Source of the DNA: Sporobacter termitidis DSM 10068
GTDB taxonomy: Bacteria; Bacillota; Clostridia; Oscillospirales; Oscillospiraceae
Assembly: GCF_900130065.1 (NCBI RefSeq)
Contig: NZ_FQXV01000014.1
Span: forward strand, 62,001 to 126,000
Length of the DNA: 64,000 bases
Direction of reading: 5' to 3'
A program made the translations under genes and the position numbers. The notes under the pieces were generated by a model. That model ran no database searches, was not told the DNA's origin, and saw only the letters and a list, made by a program, of their open reading frames with translations. This document shows, piece after piece, positions 25,959-35,075 of this stretch; position 1 is the first letter of the stretch, and every line of letters begins with the position of its first letter.

Positions 25959-26865
25959 ATATAGTATTGCCCAATTTTCTCAGGACTTCCGTAAAATAGG
26001 CCGGCAGCGCGGTTTGCAGCGCGATCTGTTCTCCCGTCCCGGGATGGATGAATTTGAGTTCTCTGGCATGCAGGCACTGGCCGGCAAGCCCCTTTTCCGG
26101 CTTTTTGCGCCCGTAGACGAGGTCGCCCAGCACGGGATGGCCGATGTGGGCCATGTGGACGCGGATCTGGTGCGTCCGGCCTGTCTCCAGGCGGCAGCGG
26201 ACGTGGGTATAGCCGCTATAGCGGGCGATGACCTCATAGTGCGTGACGGCGCTGCGGCCTTTGGCCGTGACCGTCTGGCGCTTCCTGTCGGTGGGGTGGC
26301 GGCCGATGGGGGCGTCCACGGTGCCGGCGTCGTCTTTGACCGCGCCGATAACGACCGCCTCGTAAACGCGGGACAGGCTGCGGTTTTTAAGCTGCGCCGA
26401 AAGGGACAGATGCGCCGCGTCGTTTTTGGCGGCGATGACGAGGCCGGAGGTGTCCTTGTCGATGCGGTGCACGATGCCGGGGCGGAGCGCGCCGCCGATA
26501 CCGGACAGGCTGTCCCCGCAGTGGTGCAGCAGGGCGTTGACCAGCGTGCCGTCCAGGTGCCCCGGCGCGGGGTGAACGACCATGCCGCGGGGCTTGTTGA
26601 CGGCGATGACATCGCCGTCCTCGTAGACCACGTCCAGGGGAATTTCCTGCGCCGCCGTTTCCGTCGGGACAGGCGCCGGCAGTGAGACCTCAAAAACCTC
26701 GCCCGGCTCCACCTTGTGATTTTTTCGCACCGGCGCGCCCTTATACGTGACGAGCCCGCGCTCGAGGAGCCTTTGGACGCCGCTGCGGCTGAGCGCGGGC
26801 AGCTTTCCGGCGAGGAAAACGTCGATCCGGGCGCCGCTTAAATCGGCTTCAAGTGTGATCGGCAC
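25957..26865 (-). CDS. RluA/RluD-family 23S rRNA pseudouridine synthase
   Basis: 302-residue pseudouridine synthase. An N-terminal S4 domain (RIDVFLAGKLPALSRSGVQRLLERG) is followed by the catalytic domain with the conserved HRIDKDTSGLVIAAK, whose Asp is catalytic, then GRTHQIRVHMAHIGHPVLGD. The start is a GTG at 26865 with GGAGGGC eight bases upstream; the longer open frame is a shadow of lspA. It overlaps lspA by 17 bp, and lspA-rluD is a common Firmicutes pair. The position on 23S rRNA is inferred from family, and RluA-like targets are possible. Confidence 0.92.
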   Translation of the reverse strand: MPITLEADLSGARIDVFLAGKLPALSRSGVQRLLERGLVTYKGAPVRKNHKVEPGEVFEVSLPAPVPTETAAQEIPLDVVYEDGDVIAVNKPRGMVVHPAPGHLDGTLVNALLHHCGDSLSGIGGALRPGIVHRIDKDTSGLVIAAKNDAAHLSLSAQLKNRSLSRVYEAVVIGAVKDDAGTVDAPIGRHPTDRKRQTVTAKGRSAVTHYEVIARYSGYTHVRCRLETGRTHQIRVHMAHIGHPVLGDLVYGRKKPEKGLAGQCLHARELKFIHPGTGEQIALQTALPAYFTEVLRKLGNTI

Positions 26866-27427
26866 CGCCGCTGCCCTCCGGCGTGACGCTATCCTGCGCC
26901 CCGTCCCGCTCCGCCGCGTCCCTGGGGCCGGCCTTTTTATCCCGGCCTTTACCGAGCATGAACTCCTCCCGCAGGCCGCCGCCCTTTGAGCCCTTGAACA
27001 GGTACCACAGGCAGAACACGACGCCGCCGACGGTGATGAAGATGTCGGCCACGTTGAAAACGGCGAAGCGGACGAATTCAAACTCGAAGAAATCCGCCAC
27101 GTAGCCGAAAATGGCGCGGTCAAAGAGGTTGGAAAGCGCGCCGCCGAGGATGAACCCCAGGCCCAGCTTGCCAACCCAGTCGATCCTGTTTCTGTACCGG
27201 ATGAGCCCGGCGGCAATCAGCAGGATGACGACCGACGAGACGGCGATCAGAAGCCAGGGCACGTTCTGCAGGAAGCTGAAGGCCGCGCCCGTATTCTGCA
27301 CATAGATCATATGCACAAGGCCGGGCAGCAGCGCCGCGACGCCGCCGCCGGACAATTTGATCGTCAGAAAATATTTGGACACCTGGTCCAAAAGGACGAT
27401 GAGCGCCGCGATGATGAAATAAATCAA
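26849..27427 (-). CDS. lspA: Lipoprotein signal peptidase (signal peptidase II)
   Basis: 192-residue membrane aspartyl protease that cleaves prolipoprotein signal peptides. Four membrane helices are visible. Conserved motifs are VLLDQVSKYFL, VQNTGAAFSFLQ, LGGALSNLFDRAIFGYVADFFEF (first catalytic Asp) and FNVADIFITVG (second catalytic Asp). The C-terminal 35 residues form an unusual polar tail. It starts at TTG (27427) after AGGAGAG, which overlaps the ileS stop region. It serves the lipoproteins seen at 16.4 and 46 kb among others. Confidence 0.94.
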   Translation of the reverse strand: MIYFIIAALIVLLDQVSKYFLTIKLSGGGVAALLPGLVHMIYVQNTGAAFSFLQNVPWLLIAVSSVVILLIAAGLIRYRNRIDWVGKLGLGFILGGALSNLFDRAIFGYVADFFEFEFVRFAVFNVADIFITVGGVVFCLWYLFKGSKGGGLREEFMLGKGRDKKAGPRDAAERDGAQDSVTPEGSGGADHT

Positions 27428-27430
27428 AAT

Positions 27431-30226
27431 TTATCTCTCCTTTACCGCCTTTCGGCACCTCGGACAGAGCTCGGGATGGTCGGCGCTCTCGCCGACCCTG
27501 TCGTCATGGGTCCAGCAGCGGACGCACCTGGGCGCCTGGCTGGCCCGCACTTCCACGCGGGCGCCTTTGAATTCCTGGGTCTCATAGCCGGTGCCGGCGC
27601 CGAACGCCACATCCACCTTTGATACGATGAAAATATCTTTCAGGCTCTCGTTTTTGATCTCCTCGAAGGCGGCCCGGCCGGTCTCGTCGAGATACAGCGT
27701 GATCTCGGCGTCCAGCGGCTTGCCCACCACCTTGCCGGCCCGGGCGACCTCCAGGGCCTTGTTGACGTCGGCGCGGAGCGCCAGCAGCTTGTCCCATTTG
27801 GACTCCTGGCCCGGCGCGTAGTCGTACGCCGGATTCGGCCGGGGCATGTCGTTATACAAAACGCTTTCCGCCACGTCGTTTTTCCGGTGGGGCATGGCCG
27901 CCCAAATCTCCTCGGCCGTGAAGGCGAGGATCGGCGCGATGAGCCGGACGATGCCGTCCAGGATCAGGTAGACGGCCGACTGGGCGCTCTTGCGGGAGAG
28001 GCTGGCGGTTCCGTCGCAGTAGAGCCGGTCCTTAATGATGTCGAGATAGATGTTGGACATCTCCACGGCGCAGAAATTGTGGACGCCGTGGTAAATGGTG
28101 TGGTATTCGTATTTGTCAAAGGACGCGCGGACGCGCTCTATGAGCCTGTTGAACCGGATGACGGCCCATTTGTCCAGCTCCGGCATCTCCTCAAAGGGGA
28201 CGGCGTCGTCCGGGTCGAAGCCGTCCAGGTTGCCGAGGATGAAACGGGCGGTGTTCCTGATTTTCAGATAGATATCGGACAGCTGCTTGAGGATATCCTT
28301 GGAGATGCGCATGTCGGCCCTGTAGTCGGTGGACGCGACCCAGAGGCGCAGGATATCCGCGCCGTAGTCCTTGATGACCTCGTCGGGCGAGACAGCGTTG
28401 CCCAGGGACTTGTGCATGGCCTTGCCCTCGCCGTCCACCGTCCAGCCGTGGGTGATGATCTGCTTGTAGGGCGCCGCGCCCTTGACGGCGATGCTGGTGA
28501 GCATGGAGGACTGGAACCAGCCGCGGTACTGGTCGCCCCCCTCCAGGTACACGTCGGCGGGGGACCTGAGGCCGGGAACCTTGTCCAGCACGGCGGCGTG
28601 GGTGGAGCCGGAGTCGAACCAGCCGTCCAGCGTGTCCGTCTCTTTTGTAAAATGCGTCCCGCCGCAGTGGGGGCATTTATAGCCGGCGGGCAGAATTTCG
28701 ACCGCTTCGGCCTCAAACCAGACATTCGACCCTTTTTCGGCGAAGAGACCCGCCACGGCGTCGATCGTCTCGCTTGTGCAGACAGGTTTTTTGCAGTCGC
28801 CGCAGTAGAAGACCGGGATAGGCAGGCCCCAGTGGCGCTGACGCGAGATGCACCAGTCGTTCCGCTCGCGGATCATGGCGATCATGCGCTCCTTGCCCCA
28901 CTCGGGGTTCCATTTGATGTCCTCGCAGGCCGCCACCGCCGTCTCCTTGATGGCGTCCACCGAGGCAAACCACTGCTCGGTGGCCCGGAAGATGATCGGG
29001 TTTTTGCAGCGCCAGCAGTGGGGATAGGAGTGGACGATCTTTTCCTCGGCAAAGAGGGCGCCGCTTTTTTTGAGGTCTTCCAGAATGACCTCGTTGGCCT
29101 TGGTATAGTGGATGCCCGCGTACTGCAGCGCCTCCTCCGTCATGACGCCGCGGCCGTTTACGGGCGCGACAAAGGGGATCTGCGGGTAATTCCGGCAGAC
29201 ATTGAAGTCGTCCACGCCGAAGCCGGGCGCTGTGTGGACGCAGCCGGTACCGGTGTCGATGGTCACGTGGTCGCCCACGATGACCAGAGACTCCCTGTCA
29301 TAGAAGGGGTGCTGCGCCACGGCGAGCTCCAGGCTCCGGCCGGGGATTTTTTTGAGGATCGTATAGTCTGTCACGCCGCCCTTTTTCATGACGTCGTCGA
29401 CCAGGTCGGCGGCGACGATGTAACAGGCCTCGCCCGCTTTGACGACGGCATACTCGAAATCCGGCCCCAGACTGATGGCGAGGTTCCCCGGCAGCGTCCA
29501 GGTCGTTGTGGTCCAGATAATGAAATATGTCTTTTCGGGGTCGCAGACGCCTTTGAGAACGCCCTTGTCGTCCTTGACGCGGAACTTGACGTAGATGGAG
29601 GTACAGGGATCGTCGGCGTACTCGATTTCGGCCTCGGCCAGGGCCGTCTCGTCGGAGGGGCACCAGTATACGGGCTTGAGGCCCTTGTAGATATAGCCGG
29701 CCTCGTACATCTTGCCGAAAACGCGGATCTCCCTGGCCTCAAAGGCCGGGTCCATGGTGCGGTAGGGCCGGTCCCAGTCGCCGATGACGCCCAGGCGCTT
29801 GAACTGCGTCCTCTGGCGGCCGACGAAATCCTCCGCGAAGGCGCGGCAGGCGTCCCTGAACTGCGGGATGGACATGTTTTTCCGGTCGAGCTTGTTCTTT
29901 TTGATGATGGCGCTCTCGATGGGCATGCCGTGGTTGTCCCAGCCGGGGACGTAAGGAGACTTAAAGCCCGTCATGTTCTTGTACCGGACGATAAAATCCT
30001 TCAAAATCTTGTTCATTGCCGTACCGATGTGGATATCGCCGTTACTGAACGGCGGGCCGTCGTGAAGAATAAAGAGGGGCTTCCCCTCGTTTTTTTCCAT
30101 CAGATGCCCGTAGATGTCCTTTTTATAAAATTCCGCCAGCATTTCCGGCTCCCGCTTGGGCAGGCCGGCGCGCATGGGGAAATCGGTCTTCGGCAGATTT
30201 ATCGTGGCGTTGTAGTCGGTAGGCAT
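27431..30226 (-). CDS. ileS: Isoleucyl-tRNA synthetase
   Basis: 931-residue class I synthetase that charges tRNA-Ile. Visible are the HIGH motif in DGPPFSNGDIHIGTAMNKIL, the CP1 editing domain with TTTWTLPGNLAI, the KMSKS equivalent in GKAMHKSLGNAV (an unusual KAMHKS form), and a C-terminal zinc ribbon CVRCWTHDDRV with CPRC. Length fits the bacterial-type enzyme. The ATG at 30226 has GAGGAGAC upstream. Only about 100 bp separates it from divIVA, too little for a T-box leader. That gap has an AAACGGG...CCCGTTT hairpin. Confidence 0.95.
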   Translation of the reverse strand: MPTDYNATINLPKTDFPMRAGLPKREPEMLAEFYKKDIYGHLMEKNEGKPLFILHDGPPFSNGDIHIGTAMNKILKDFIVRYKNMTGFKSPYVPGWDNHGMPIESAIIKKNKLDRKNMSIPQFRDACRAFAEDFVGRQRTQFKRLGVIGDWDRPYRTMDPAFEAREIRVFGKMYEAGYIYKGLKPVYWCPSDETALAEAEIEYADDPCTSIYVKFRVKDDKGVLKGVCDPEKTYFIIWTTTTWTLPGNLAISLGPDFEYAVVKAGEACYIVAADLVDDVMKKGGVTDYTILKKIPGRSLELAVAQHPFYDRESLVIVGDHVTIDTGTGCVHTAPGFGVDDFNVCRNYPQIPFVAPVNGRGVMTEEALQYAGIHYTKANEVILEDLKKSGALFAEEKIVHSYPHCWRCKNPIIFRATEQWFASVDAIKETAVAACEDIKWNPEWGKERMIAMIRERNDWCISRQRHWGLPIPVFYCGDCKKPVCTSETIDAVAGLFAEKGSNVWFEAEAVEILPAGYKCPHCGGTHFTKETDTLDGWFDSGSTHAAVLDKVPGLRSPADVYLEGGDQYRGWFQSSMLTSIAVKGAAPYKQIITHGWTVDGEGKAMHKSLGNAVSPDEVIKDYGADILRLWVASTDYRADMRISKDILKQLSDIYLKIRNTARFILGNLDGFDPDDAVPFEEMPELDKWAVIRFNRLIERVRASFDKYEYHTIYHGVHNFCAVEMSNIYLDIIKDRLYCDGTASLSRKSAQSAVYLILDGIVRLIAPILAFTAEEIWAAMPHRKNDVAESVLYNDMPRPNPAYDYAPGQESKWDKLLALRADVNKALEVARAGKVVGKPLDAEITLYLDETGRAAFEEIKNESLKDIFIVSKVDVAFGAGTGYETQEFKGARVEVRASQAPRCVRCWTHDDRVGESADHPELCPRCRKAVKER

Positions 30227-30331
30227 GACGCTGTCTCCTCTTTATCTCTTCTCAGTTTTTCTTCTTAAATGCGGGGAAACGGGCCGCCGTAACAGCCGAC
30301 CCGTTTTATACGCGTTATCAAGCGGCAAATC

Positions 30332-31117
30332 TCAATCCCCAGAATAGTTTGACCCAAATTTGAGGTTGTTAAAATCGAATTTGGGCCGCGGGGACGTTGG
30401 TTCGTCGTCATCGGGCGCGTCGCCCTCCTGCCTTGGCCTGAACAGCTTTGTCGTCTCCTCGTTCTGGAAGAGCGGCGCGAAGGGGTCCCCCTCAGTCTCG
30501 GCCAGGTTGGAAACCGCGTCGTCGATCTGCCGGGCCGCGGCGGTGACCTCGTCCTCCGGTGCCGGTGCCGGTGCCGCCGGGGAGGGTGCCGGTGCCGGCG
30601 CAGGCGCCGCTTCCTGAACGGGCGCGGGCGCCGGCGCGGACTCCTCGGAGGCCCCCGGTTCCTGCTTGTTCAGTTCCTCCAGCTTATTGAGAAACAGCGA
30701 GTGCTGCCGGATGATCTCCTGCGAGATGGCGATGAACTTCCGCGTCTCTTCCTTGACGGACTTGAGCCGGGTGTCCTCGTCGGCAAACTTGTTCTTCATC
30801 TCCAGAAGTCTTTCCCGGATGTCCGCCTCCGTCTTGTTCAGCAGTTCCTCGCTCTTGCGCTTGGCTTCCGCCGTGATCTCGTCGCCCAGCTTCTGGGCGG
30901 TCAGGAGCGCCATACGCATCGCGTCGTCCGTGGAGCGGTACTCCTCGACCTTCTCCACGAGAACCTTTATTTTGCTTTTCAGGATGGCGTTTTCCTTAAA
31001 GAGCGCCGTGTAATCGGCTGTGAGCGTCTCAAGAAAATCGTCGACCACCGACATGTCGTAGCCGCCGAAAACAGCCTTGACAAATTCCTTGCCGGAGATT
31101 TCCTGCGGAGTAAGCAT
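30332..31117 (-). CDS. DivIVA-domain cell-division protein
   Basis: 261-residue cytoplasmic coiled-coil protein that recognises curved membrane at the septum. The N-terminus MLTPQEISGKEFVKAVFGGY and VVDDFLETL are the DivIVA membrane-binding motif. A coiled coil follows to about residue 155, then an Ala-Pro-rich linker (APAPAPVQEAAPAPAPAP and similar, about 165-195) and an acidic, disordered tail. The start at 31117 is preferred over the longer frame because the domain begins there. It lies downstream of sepF in the usual Firmicutes division cluster. Confidence 0.9.
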   Translation of the reverse strand: MLTPQEISGKEFVKAVFGGYDMSVVDDFLETLTADYTALFKENAILKSKIKVLVEKVEEYRSTDDAMRMALLTAQKLGDEITAEAKRKSEELLNKTEADIRERLLEMKNKFADEDTRLKSVKEETRKFIAISQEIIRQHSLFLNKLEELNKQEPGASEESAPAPAPVQEAAPAPAPAPSPAAPAPAPEDEVTAAARQIDDAVSNLAETEGDPFAPLFQNEETTKLFRPRQEGDAPDDDEPTSPRPKFDFNNLKFGSNYSGD

Positions 31118-31227
31118 TACCTTCAACCCTTTCGCGAATAATCCGGTGACGTCACCGAATTTATTCATTAGTCTGTATAATCCAACCTGCCGGCAGTTTT
31201 CACGCCGGCAGCGTCATATTCCGATTC

Positions 31228-31695
31228 TCAAAAGTAGAGGCCGTTGTTTTCCAGCTCGTCAATCAGGTCCCCAAGCAGGTCGACGTTATACGGGGTGATG
31301 ATGTATGTATTCACCGCGACCTTTTTGATCTTGCCCTCCTGGGCATAGGCAACGCCGCTGAGAAAATCGATGAGGCGGCGGGCGATGTCCTTGTTGGTCT
31401 GCTCGAGGTTTAATACGACCGTGCGTTTTTCCCGCAGGTGATCGGCGACCTCGGCCGCGTTTTCAAAGCGCTCGGGTTTCACGAGCACGACCTGGAGCTG
31501 GGCGGTGGCGTGGATGTTGACCACCTTGTTGCTGTCGCGGCGCTCCTCGAAGCCGCCGTAGGAGCTTCTCGCCTGGGCCGGCGTTTTCGGGGCGATGGGA
31601 ATCTCATCGACGGCCTTCGGCTTGAAATCCTCAAACTCATCGTCGTCGTCATCGTAAGGCCTCGTCAGCTTTTTAAGTTCATTAAAAAATCCCAT
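31228..31695 (-). CDS. sepF: Cell division protein SepF
   Basis: 155-residue FtsZ-associated protein. The N-terminal MGFFNELKKLTR is the amphipathic membrane anchor, followed by an acidic linker (DDDDDEFEDF). The SepF core domain has VVNIHATAQLQVVLVKPERF, LREKRTVVLNLEQTNKD and RRLIDFLSGVAYAQEG, ending VDLLGDLIDELENNGLYF. It tethers FtsZ to the membrane and helps curve the Z-ring. It lies 39 bp downstream of yggS. Confidence 0.95.
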   Translation of the reverse strand: MGFFNELKKLTRPYDDDDDEFEDFKPKAVDEIPIAPKTPAQARSSYGGFEERRDSNKVVNIHATAQLQVVLVKPERFENAAEVADHLREKRTVVLNLEQTNKDIARRLIDFLSGVAYAQEGKIKKVAVNTYIITPYNVDLLGDLIDELENNGLYF

Positions 31696-31734
31696 GAGAG
31701 TTTCCCCCTGTGTGAATAAAAAATCAAATAATCG

Positions 31735-32427
31735 TCAGTAGTGCCGCGCACCAAATATAGCCGAACCGATGCGAACCATGTTCGCGCCGGCTTCAATCGC
31801 GTCGATATAGCTGTCGCTCATGCCCATTGACAGAAAATGCATAGAGATATTATCGTATTTTTTTGCTGTTATGTCAACATAAAGCTTGTACATTTCGTCG
31901 AAATAATTAGGTTTTTTCCCGTTATTTCCAGTAATCGGGGGAATTGCCATGAGCCCCCGGACGCGAATTCCGGGGGTCTGGGCGGCATATTCCAGAAGTT
32001 TATCGAGATTTTCCCGCAGGACGCCGGATTTATTTTCCTCCCTGCCGATGTTCACCTCCAGCAGAATATCCTGCGTGAGGCCAAGGGCCGACGCCCTTTT
32101 GCCGATCTCCGCCACAAGCGTTTCGGAGTCCACCGACTCGATGAGGTCGCACACGCCCACCACCTGGCGCACCTTGTTGGACTGCAGGTGCCCGATAAAG
32201 TGGAGCGGCTTTCCCTCATAGGCGCCGAGGCCGTGCTTTTCCAGCATTTCCTGGACCCTGTTTTCGCCCACGGCGTCAACGCCGCCCAAAATGGCCTCGC
32301 GCACGCGCTCGGCCGGATTCATCTTTGACGCCGCCACAAGCGTGATGTCCTCCGGTTTCCGCCCGGACTTTACTGCGGCGACGGCGATTTTTTCCCGGAG
32401 CATCCGGATGTTTTCCGCGATTGTCAT
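31735..32427 (-). CDS. YggS/PLPHP-family pyridoxal phosphate homeostasis protein
   Basis: 230-residue single-domain PLP protein of the alanine-racemase N-terminal fold. It has LVAASKMNPAERV (PLP lysine), GENRVQEMLEK, LHFIGHLQSNKVRQVV, and the C-terminal LSMGMSDSYIDAIEAGANMVRIGSAIFG phosphate-binding loop. The family buffers free PLP and affects amino-acid balance. It overlaps the HlyD-like gene by 4 bp (ATGA) and precedes sepF, the classic ylmE position. Confidence 0.94.
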   Translation of the reverse strand: MTIAENIRMLREKIAVAAVKSGRKPEDITLVAASKMNPAERVREAILGGVDAVGENRVQEMLEKHGLGAYEGKPLHFIGHLQSNKVRQVVGVCDLIESVDSETLVAEIGKRASALGLTQDILLEVNIGREENKSGVLRENLDKLLEYAAQTPGIRVRGLMAIPPITGNNGKKPNYFDEMYKLYVDITAKKYDNISMHFLSMGMSDSYIDAIEAGANMVRIGSAIFGARHY

Positions 32428-33650
32428 CGTCCCACCACCTTGCCGTTGTACAGATCCTTGGCCTTGACGATGATATCGCAGCCCTCCCGCAGGACCGTAT
32501 TGTTTTCGGCGCCGTCCTGGACGACGTAGCTGTCGCCGTTTTCGGCAAGGATCGTCACGTCTACCCTTTCTGCCTGGAGCCCCGTCAGGAGGTAGACGTA
32601 CGCTTTGTCGCCGTCGTCGCTCTCTTCGGTATAGACGGCCTCCTTCGGGACAAGCAGCCCGGAGCAGGAATCGAACAGCACCTGCGCCGTCAGCTTGCGC
32701 AGCGCCGTGGTGTCGGACAGATTCGCTTTAGAGGAAAAGACGACGACGCTTTTGCCGTTTTCGTCCGCCCCGACGCTCTCGATCTTCATGGTCAGCTTGG
32801 CGTTGTATGTCTTTGTGAACTGCAGGTCCGCAGCGGCGGCCTTTTTGTCGGCGGCGGCCTGGTCCACGATGGCCCGGAGCTTTTCGGCGGTGCTCTGGTC
32901 CACGATGGCCGCGTAGTACCAGGCGATGTTTGTGATGAGCTTGCCCAGAACATCCTCGGCCGGCTTCGGCTCCGGCGGGAAGAGCGCCTCCAGCGAGGAC
33001 GGCGTCAGGTTTTGCAGCGCGTCCGGCCCGACGGACTCATAGCCGTCCACGACGGCGGAAAATATCCCGCTCACGGGCGCCGGGATCGTCCGCGTATCCG
33101 TATTCTGGGCCAGCAGGCCGTTCAGCTCGTCCTTCAGCGCGTTCAGGTCGATATCCGGGGCCTTGACGCTTTGGGTGAAAATCAGATTTTCGATGTTGTA
33201 CGTCAGCGAAGGCAGCGCTTCAAGGCTGCCGTGCTGCACGGCGCTGGAAAGCGCCAGCACACTGTCGTCGGCGCTCACGGCCTTCTTCTCCGCCGTGGCG
33301 TTGTCGGCATCGGCCTCCGCCGCGCTGATCTGCAGCTGCAGCGCGCGGATCTGGCTGGCCCGCTGGAGCGCCGCGTCGCCCTCGTAGGACACGGCCAGGG
33401 CTTGTCCCGTCGCCAGCTTCTCGCCCTCGGACGCCATAAGCGTGACGGTGGCGCCGTCCCCGTCCAGGACGTCCTCAGTCCTGATGATGTACCCGTCGGC
33501 ATCGCCGCTCTCCTCTGCCGTATAGCGCACGGCAACCGTCGTTTTCAGGGGATTCTCCGTTTTGTCATAAATATAGACGGCGATATAAACGACGATCCCC
33601 ACAAGCAGGATGACCGACATCAGCTTCATCAAAAAATCGCTGCGCCGCAT
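32424..33650 (-). CDS. HlyD-like membrane-fusion protein in the sepF cluster
   Basis: 408-residue protein with one N-terminal membrane helix (LMSVILLVGIVVYIAVYIYD). A barrel/lipoyl-like region (VTLMASEGEKLATGQALAVSY) follows, then a coiled coil rich in Ala and Asp (about residues 95-125), a PAPVSGIFSAVVDGYES segment and a C-terminal beta domain (SGLLVPKEAVYTEE). The layout is that of HlyD/RND-adaptor proteins, but no exporter gene is adjacent. It is translationally coupled to yggS and precedes sepF, so a link to the division site or envelope is plausible but unproven. Confidence 0.8.
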   Translation of the reverse strand: MRRSDFLMKLMSVILLVGIVVYIAVYIYDKTENPLKTTVAVRYTAEESGDADGYIIRTEDVLDGDGATVTLMASEGEKLATGQALAVSYEGDAALQRASQIRALQLQISAAEADADNATAEKKAVSADDSVLALSSAVQHGSLEALPSLTYNIENLIFTQSVKAPDIDLNALKDELNGLLAQNTDTRTIPAPVSGIFSAVVDGYESVGPDALQNLTPSSLEALFPPEPKPAEDVLGKLITNIAWYYAAIVDQSTAEKLRAIVDQAAADKKAAAADLQFTKTYNAKLTMKIESVGADENGKSVVVFSSKANLSDTTALRKLTAQVLFDSCSGLLVPKEAVYTEESDDGDKAYVYLLTGLQAERVDVTILAENGDSYVVQDGAENNTVLREGCDIIVKAKDLYNGKVVGR

Positions 33651-33742
33651 GGCCCCCAGCCCCCTTTTCCGCGCCTTGTCCCTCAGGCGTTATCTCTAAC
33701 AAACAATGATTGGTCTGGCAAACCGGCATTTTCCGCGCTGGC

Positions 33743-33985
33743 TCACGGGCCGGTATTTTCCCCATTCGGCATGAGACTGATCGCCCGCGCCGGAATAATC
33801 GTTGAAATGGCGTGCTTGTAAATAAGCTGCTGCTTTCCGTCGGTATCCAGCACGACGGTGAAGCTGTCGAAGCCTGTCACTATGCCCCGGAGCTGAAAGC
33901 CGTTGACCAGGAAAACCGTGACCTGCTGCTTATTCGTCCTTGCCTGATTGAGGAAAATATCCTGCAGATTCTGTATCTTTGCCAT
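33743..33985 (-). CDS. hfq: RNA chaperone Hfq
   Basis: 80-residue Sm-like RNA-binding protein forming hexamers. Sm1 includes [31 protein letters not shown] and Sm2 includes [13 protein letters not shown], whose YKHA is the conserved proximal-face motif. It lies downstream of miaA, as in many bacteria. Length is standard and the start at 33985 is clear. Confidence 0.96.
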   Translation of the reverse strand: MAKIQNLQDIFLNQARTNKQQVTVFLVNGFQLRGIVTGFDSFTVVLDTDGKQQLIYKHAISTIIPARAISLMPNGENTGP

Positions 33986-34052
33986 GTTTGCCGTCCTTTC
34001 TTTCTGACGGCGGGACTATCGTACCACATTCCGCCGCCTCTTTCAATTTTGT

Positions 34053-35003
34053 TTAGACGGCTCTATTGTAAACATATTTTTCCAAATACTCTGTCGAAAT
34101 TTGAAGTCCGTTAGCAAAATCGGGCTCCTTGTCCCACAATATCCAGTGGGCGTTTTGATCCCGCCGGAGCCAGGAAAGCTGCCTTTTGGCGTAGCGCCTG
34201 GACTCCATTTTGATGCGCGCCACGGCCTCGTCCAGCGCCTCCCGGCCCAGGAGCACGCCGGTCAGCTCCTTGTAGCCGATGGCCTGCATCGCCGTGTGTT
34301 CCGGCGTGAGTCCCATGTCCAGGAGCGCCCGCACTTCCCGCAGCAGGCCCATTTCCAGCATCGCGTCCACCCGGGCGTTGATGCGCCGGTACAGATCCTC
34401 CCGGTCCCGGTAGGACAGGGCGATAACGCAGGCGTCATAACGCGGCGCCAGGGCCCGGGTGCGCGCGTCGTGCTCGGTGATCGTCACGCCCGTGGCCTTA
34501 AAGACCTCCAGAGCGCGGACGAGGCGCTTTTTGTCGTTGGGGTGCAGCCGCGCGGCGCTCATCGGGTCGACGGCGCGGAGCTCCGCTAAAAGGACTTCGC
34601 CGCCCAGCGCGTCGTACCGCGCCGACAGCGCCCCGCGCACGTCCGCGTCGGCCTCGGCGGAAAAGTCGTGGCCGGCCACAAGCGCGCCGATATACAAGCC
34701 GGTGCCGCCCACCACGACGGGCAGCTTTCCCCGCCGGAGAATGTCGTCGACGCAGCCGGACGCCTCGGCGGCGTACCGCGCTACGGAATAATTTTCAGAC
34801 GGCGGGACGATGCCGATCATATGGTGCGGCACGCGGGCCAGCTCTTCCGGCGTGGGCTTGGCCGTCCCGATATCCATGTGCTGATAAAGCTGCATCGAGT
34901 CGGCGGAGACGATCTCCCCGCCGGTTTTTTCGGCCAGCGCGATGCCCAGCGCCGTTTTCCCCGTCGCCGTCGGCCCGGTGATGACCAGGATTTTAGGTGT
35001 CAT
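34053..35003 (-). CDS. miaA: tRNA dimethylallyltransferase
   Basis: 316-residue enzyme that adds a dimethylallyl group to A37 of tRNAs reading UNN codons. Motifs are the P-loop VITGPTATGKTALGIALA, SADSMQLYQHMDIGTAKP, VVGGTGLYIGALV, and the C-terminal GYKEL and RRYAKRQLSWLRRD. Its product is the substrate of MiaB, encoded at 38.4 kb. The Shine-Dalgarno is weak (GGGGAATAACA). It is downstream of mutL and upstream of hfq. Confidence 0.95.
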   Translation of the reverse strand: MTPKILVITGPTATGKTALGIALAEKTGGEIVSADSMQLYQHMDIGTAKPTPEELARVPHHMIGIVPPSENYSVARYAAEASGCVDDILRRGKLPVVVGGTGLYIGALVAGHDFSAEADADVRGALSARYDALGGEVLLAELRAVDPMSAARLHPNDKKRLVRALEVFKATGVTITEHDARTRALAPRYDACVIALSYRDREDLYRRINARVDAMLEMGLLREVRALLDMGLTPEHTAMQAIGYKELTGVLLGREALDEAVARIKMESRRYAKRQLSWLRRDQNAHWILWDKEPDFANGLQISTEYLEKYVYNRAV

Positions 35004-35047
35004 TGTTATTCCCCGGCATTTCCTGTTGTTTCCTATTATCCCCTGTC

Positions 35048-35067
35048 ATTCCCGCGAAGGCGGGAAT
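35048..35067. repeat. Short ATTCCC(N8)GGGAAT inverted repeat
   Basis: The 20-mer ATTCCCGCGAAGGCGGGAAT lies between mutL and miaA. It fits the widespread small-repeat pattern ATTCCC-N8-GGGAAT known as dRS3 in Neisseria and found in many genomes. Only one copy was noticed in this window. Confidence 0.6.
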
Positions 35068-35075
35068 CCGCGTCC

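Noticed and set aside
28590-28625. Sequence that in reverse reads like a tRNA 3' half (GGTTCGACTCC)
   Set aside because: It is the coding sequence of the conserved WFDSGSTHAA motif of IleS; no acceptor or anticodon arms surround it.
27887-30268. 793-codon plus-strand frame
   Set aside because: High-GC antisense shadow of ileS.
30227-30331. Possible T-box leader before ileS
   Set aside because: Only about 100 bp separates ileS from divIVA; no T-box sequence or specifier stem is visible.
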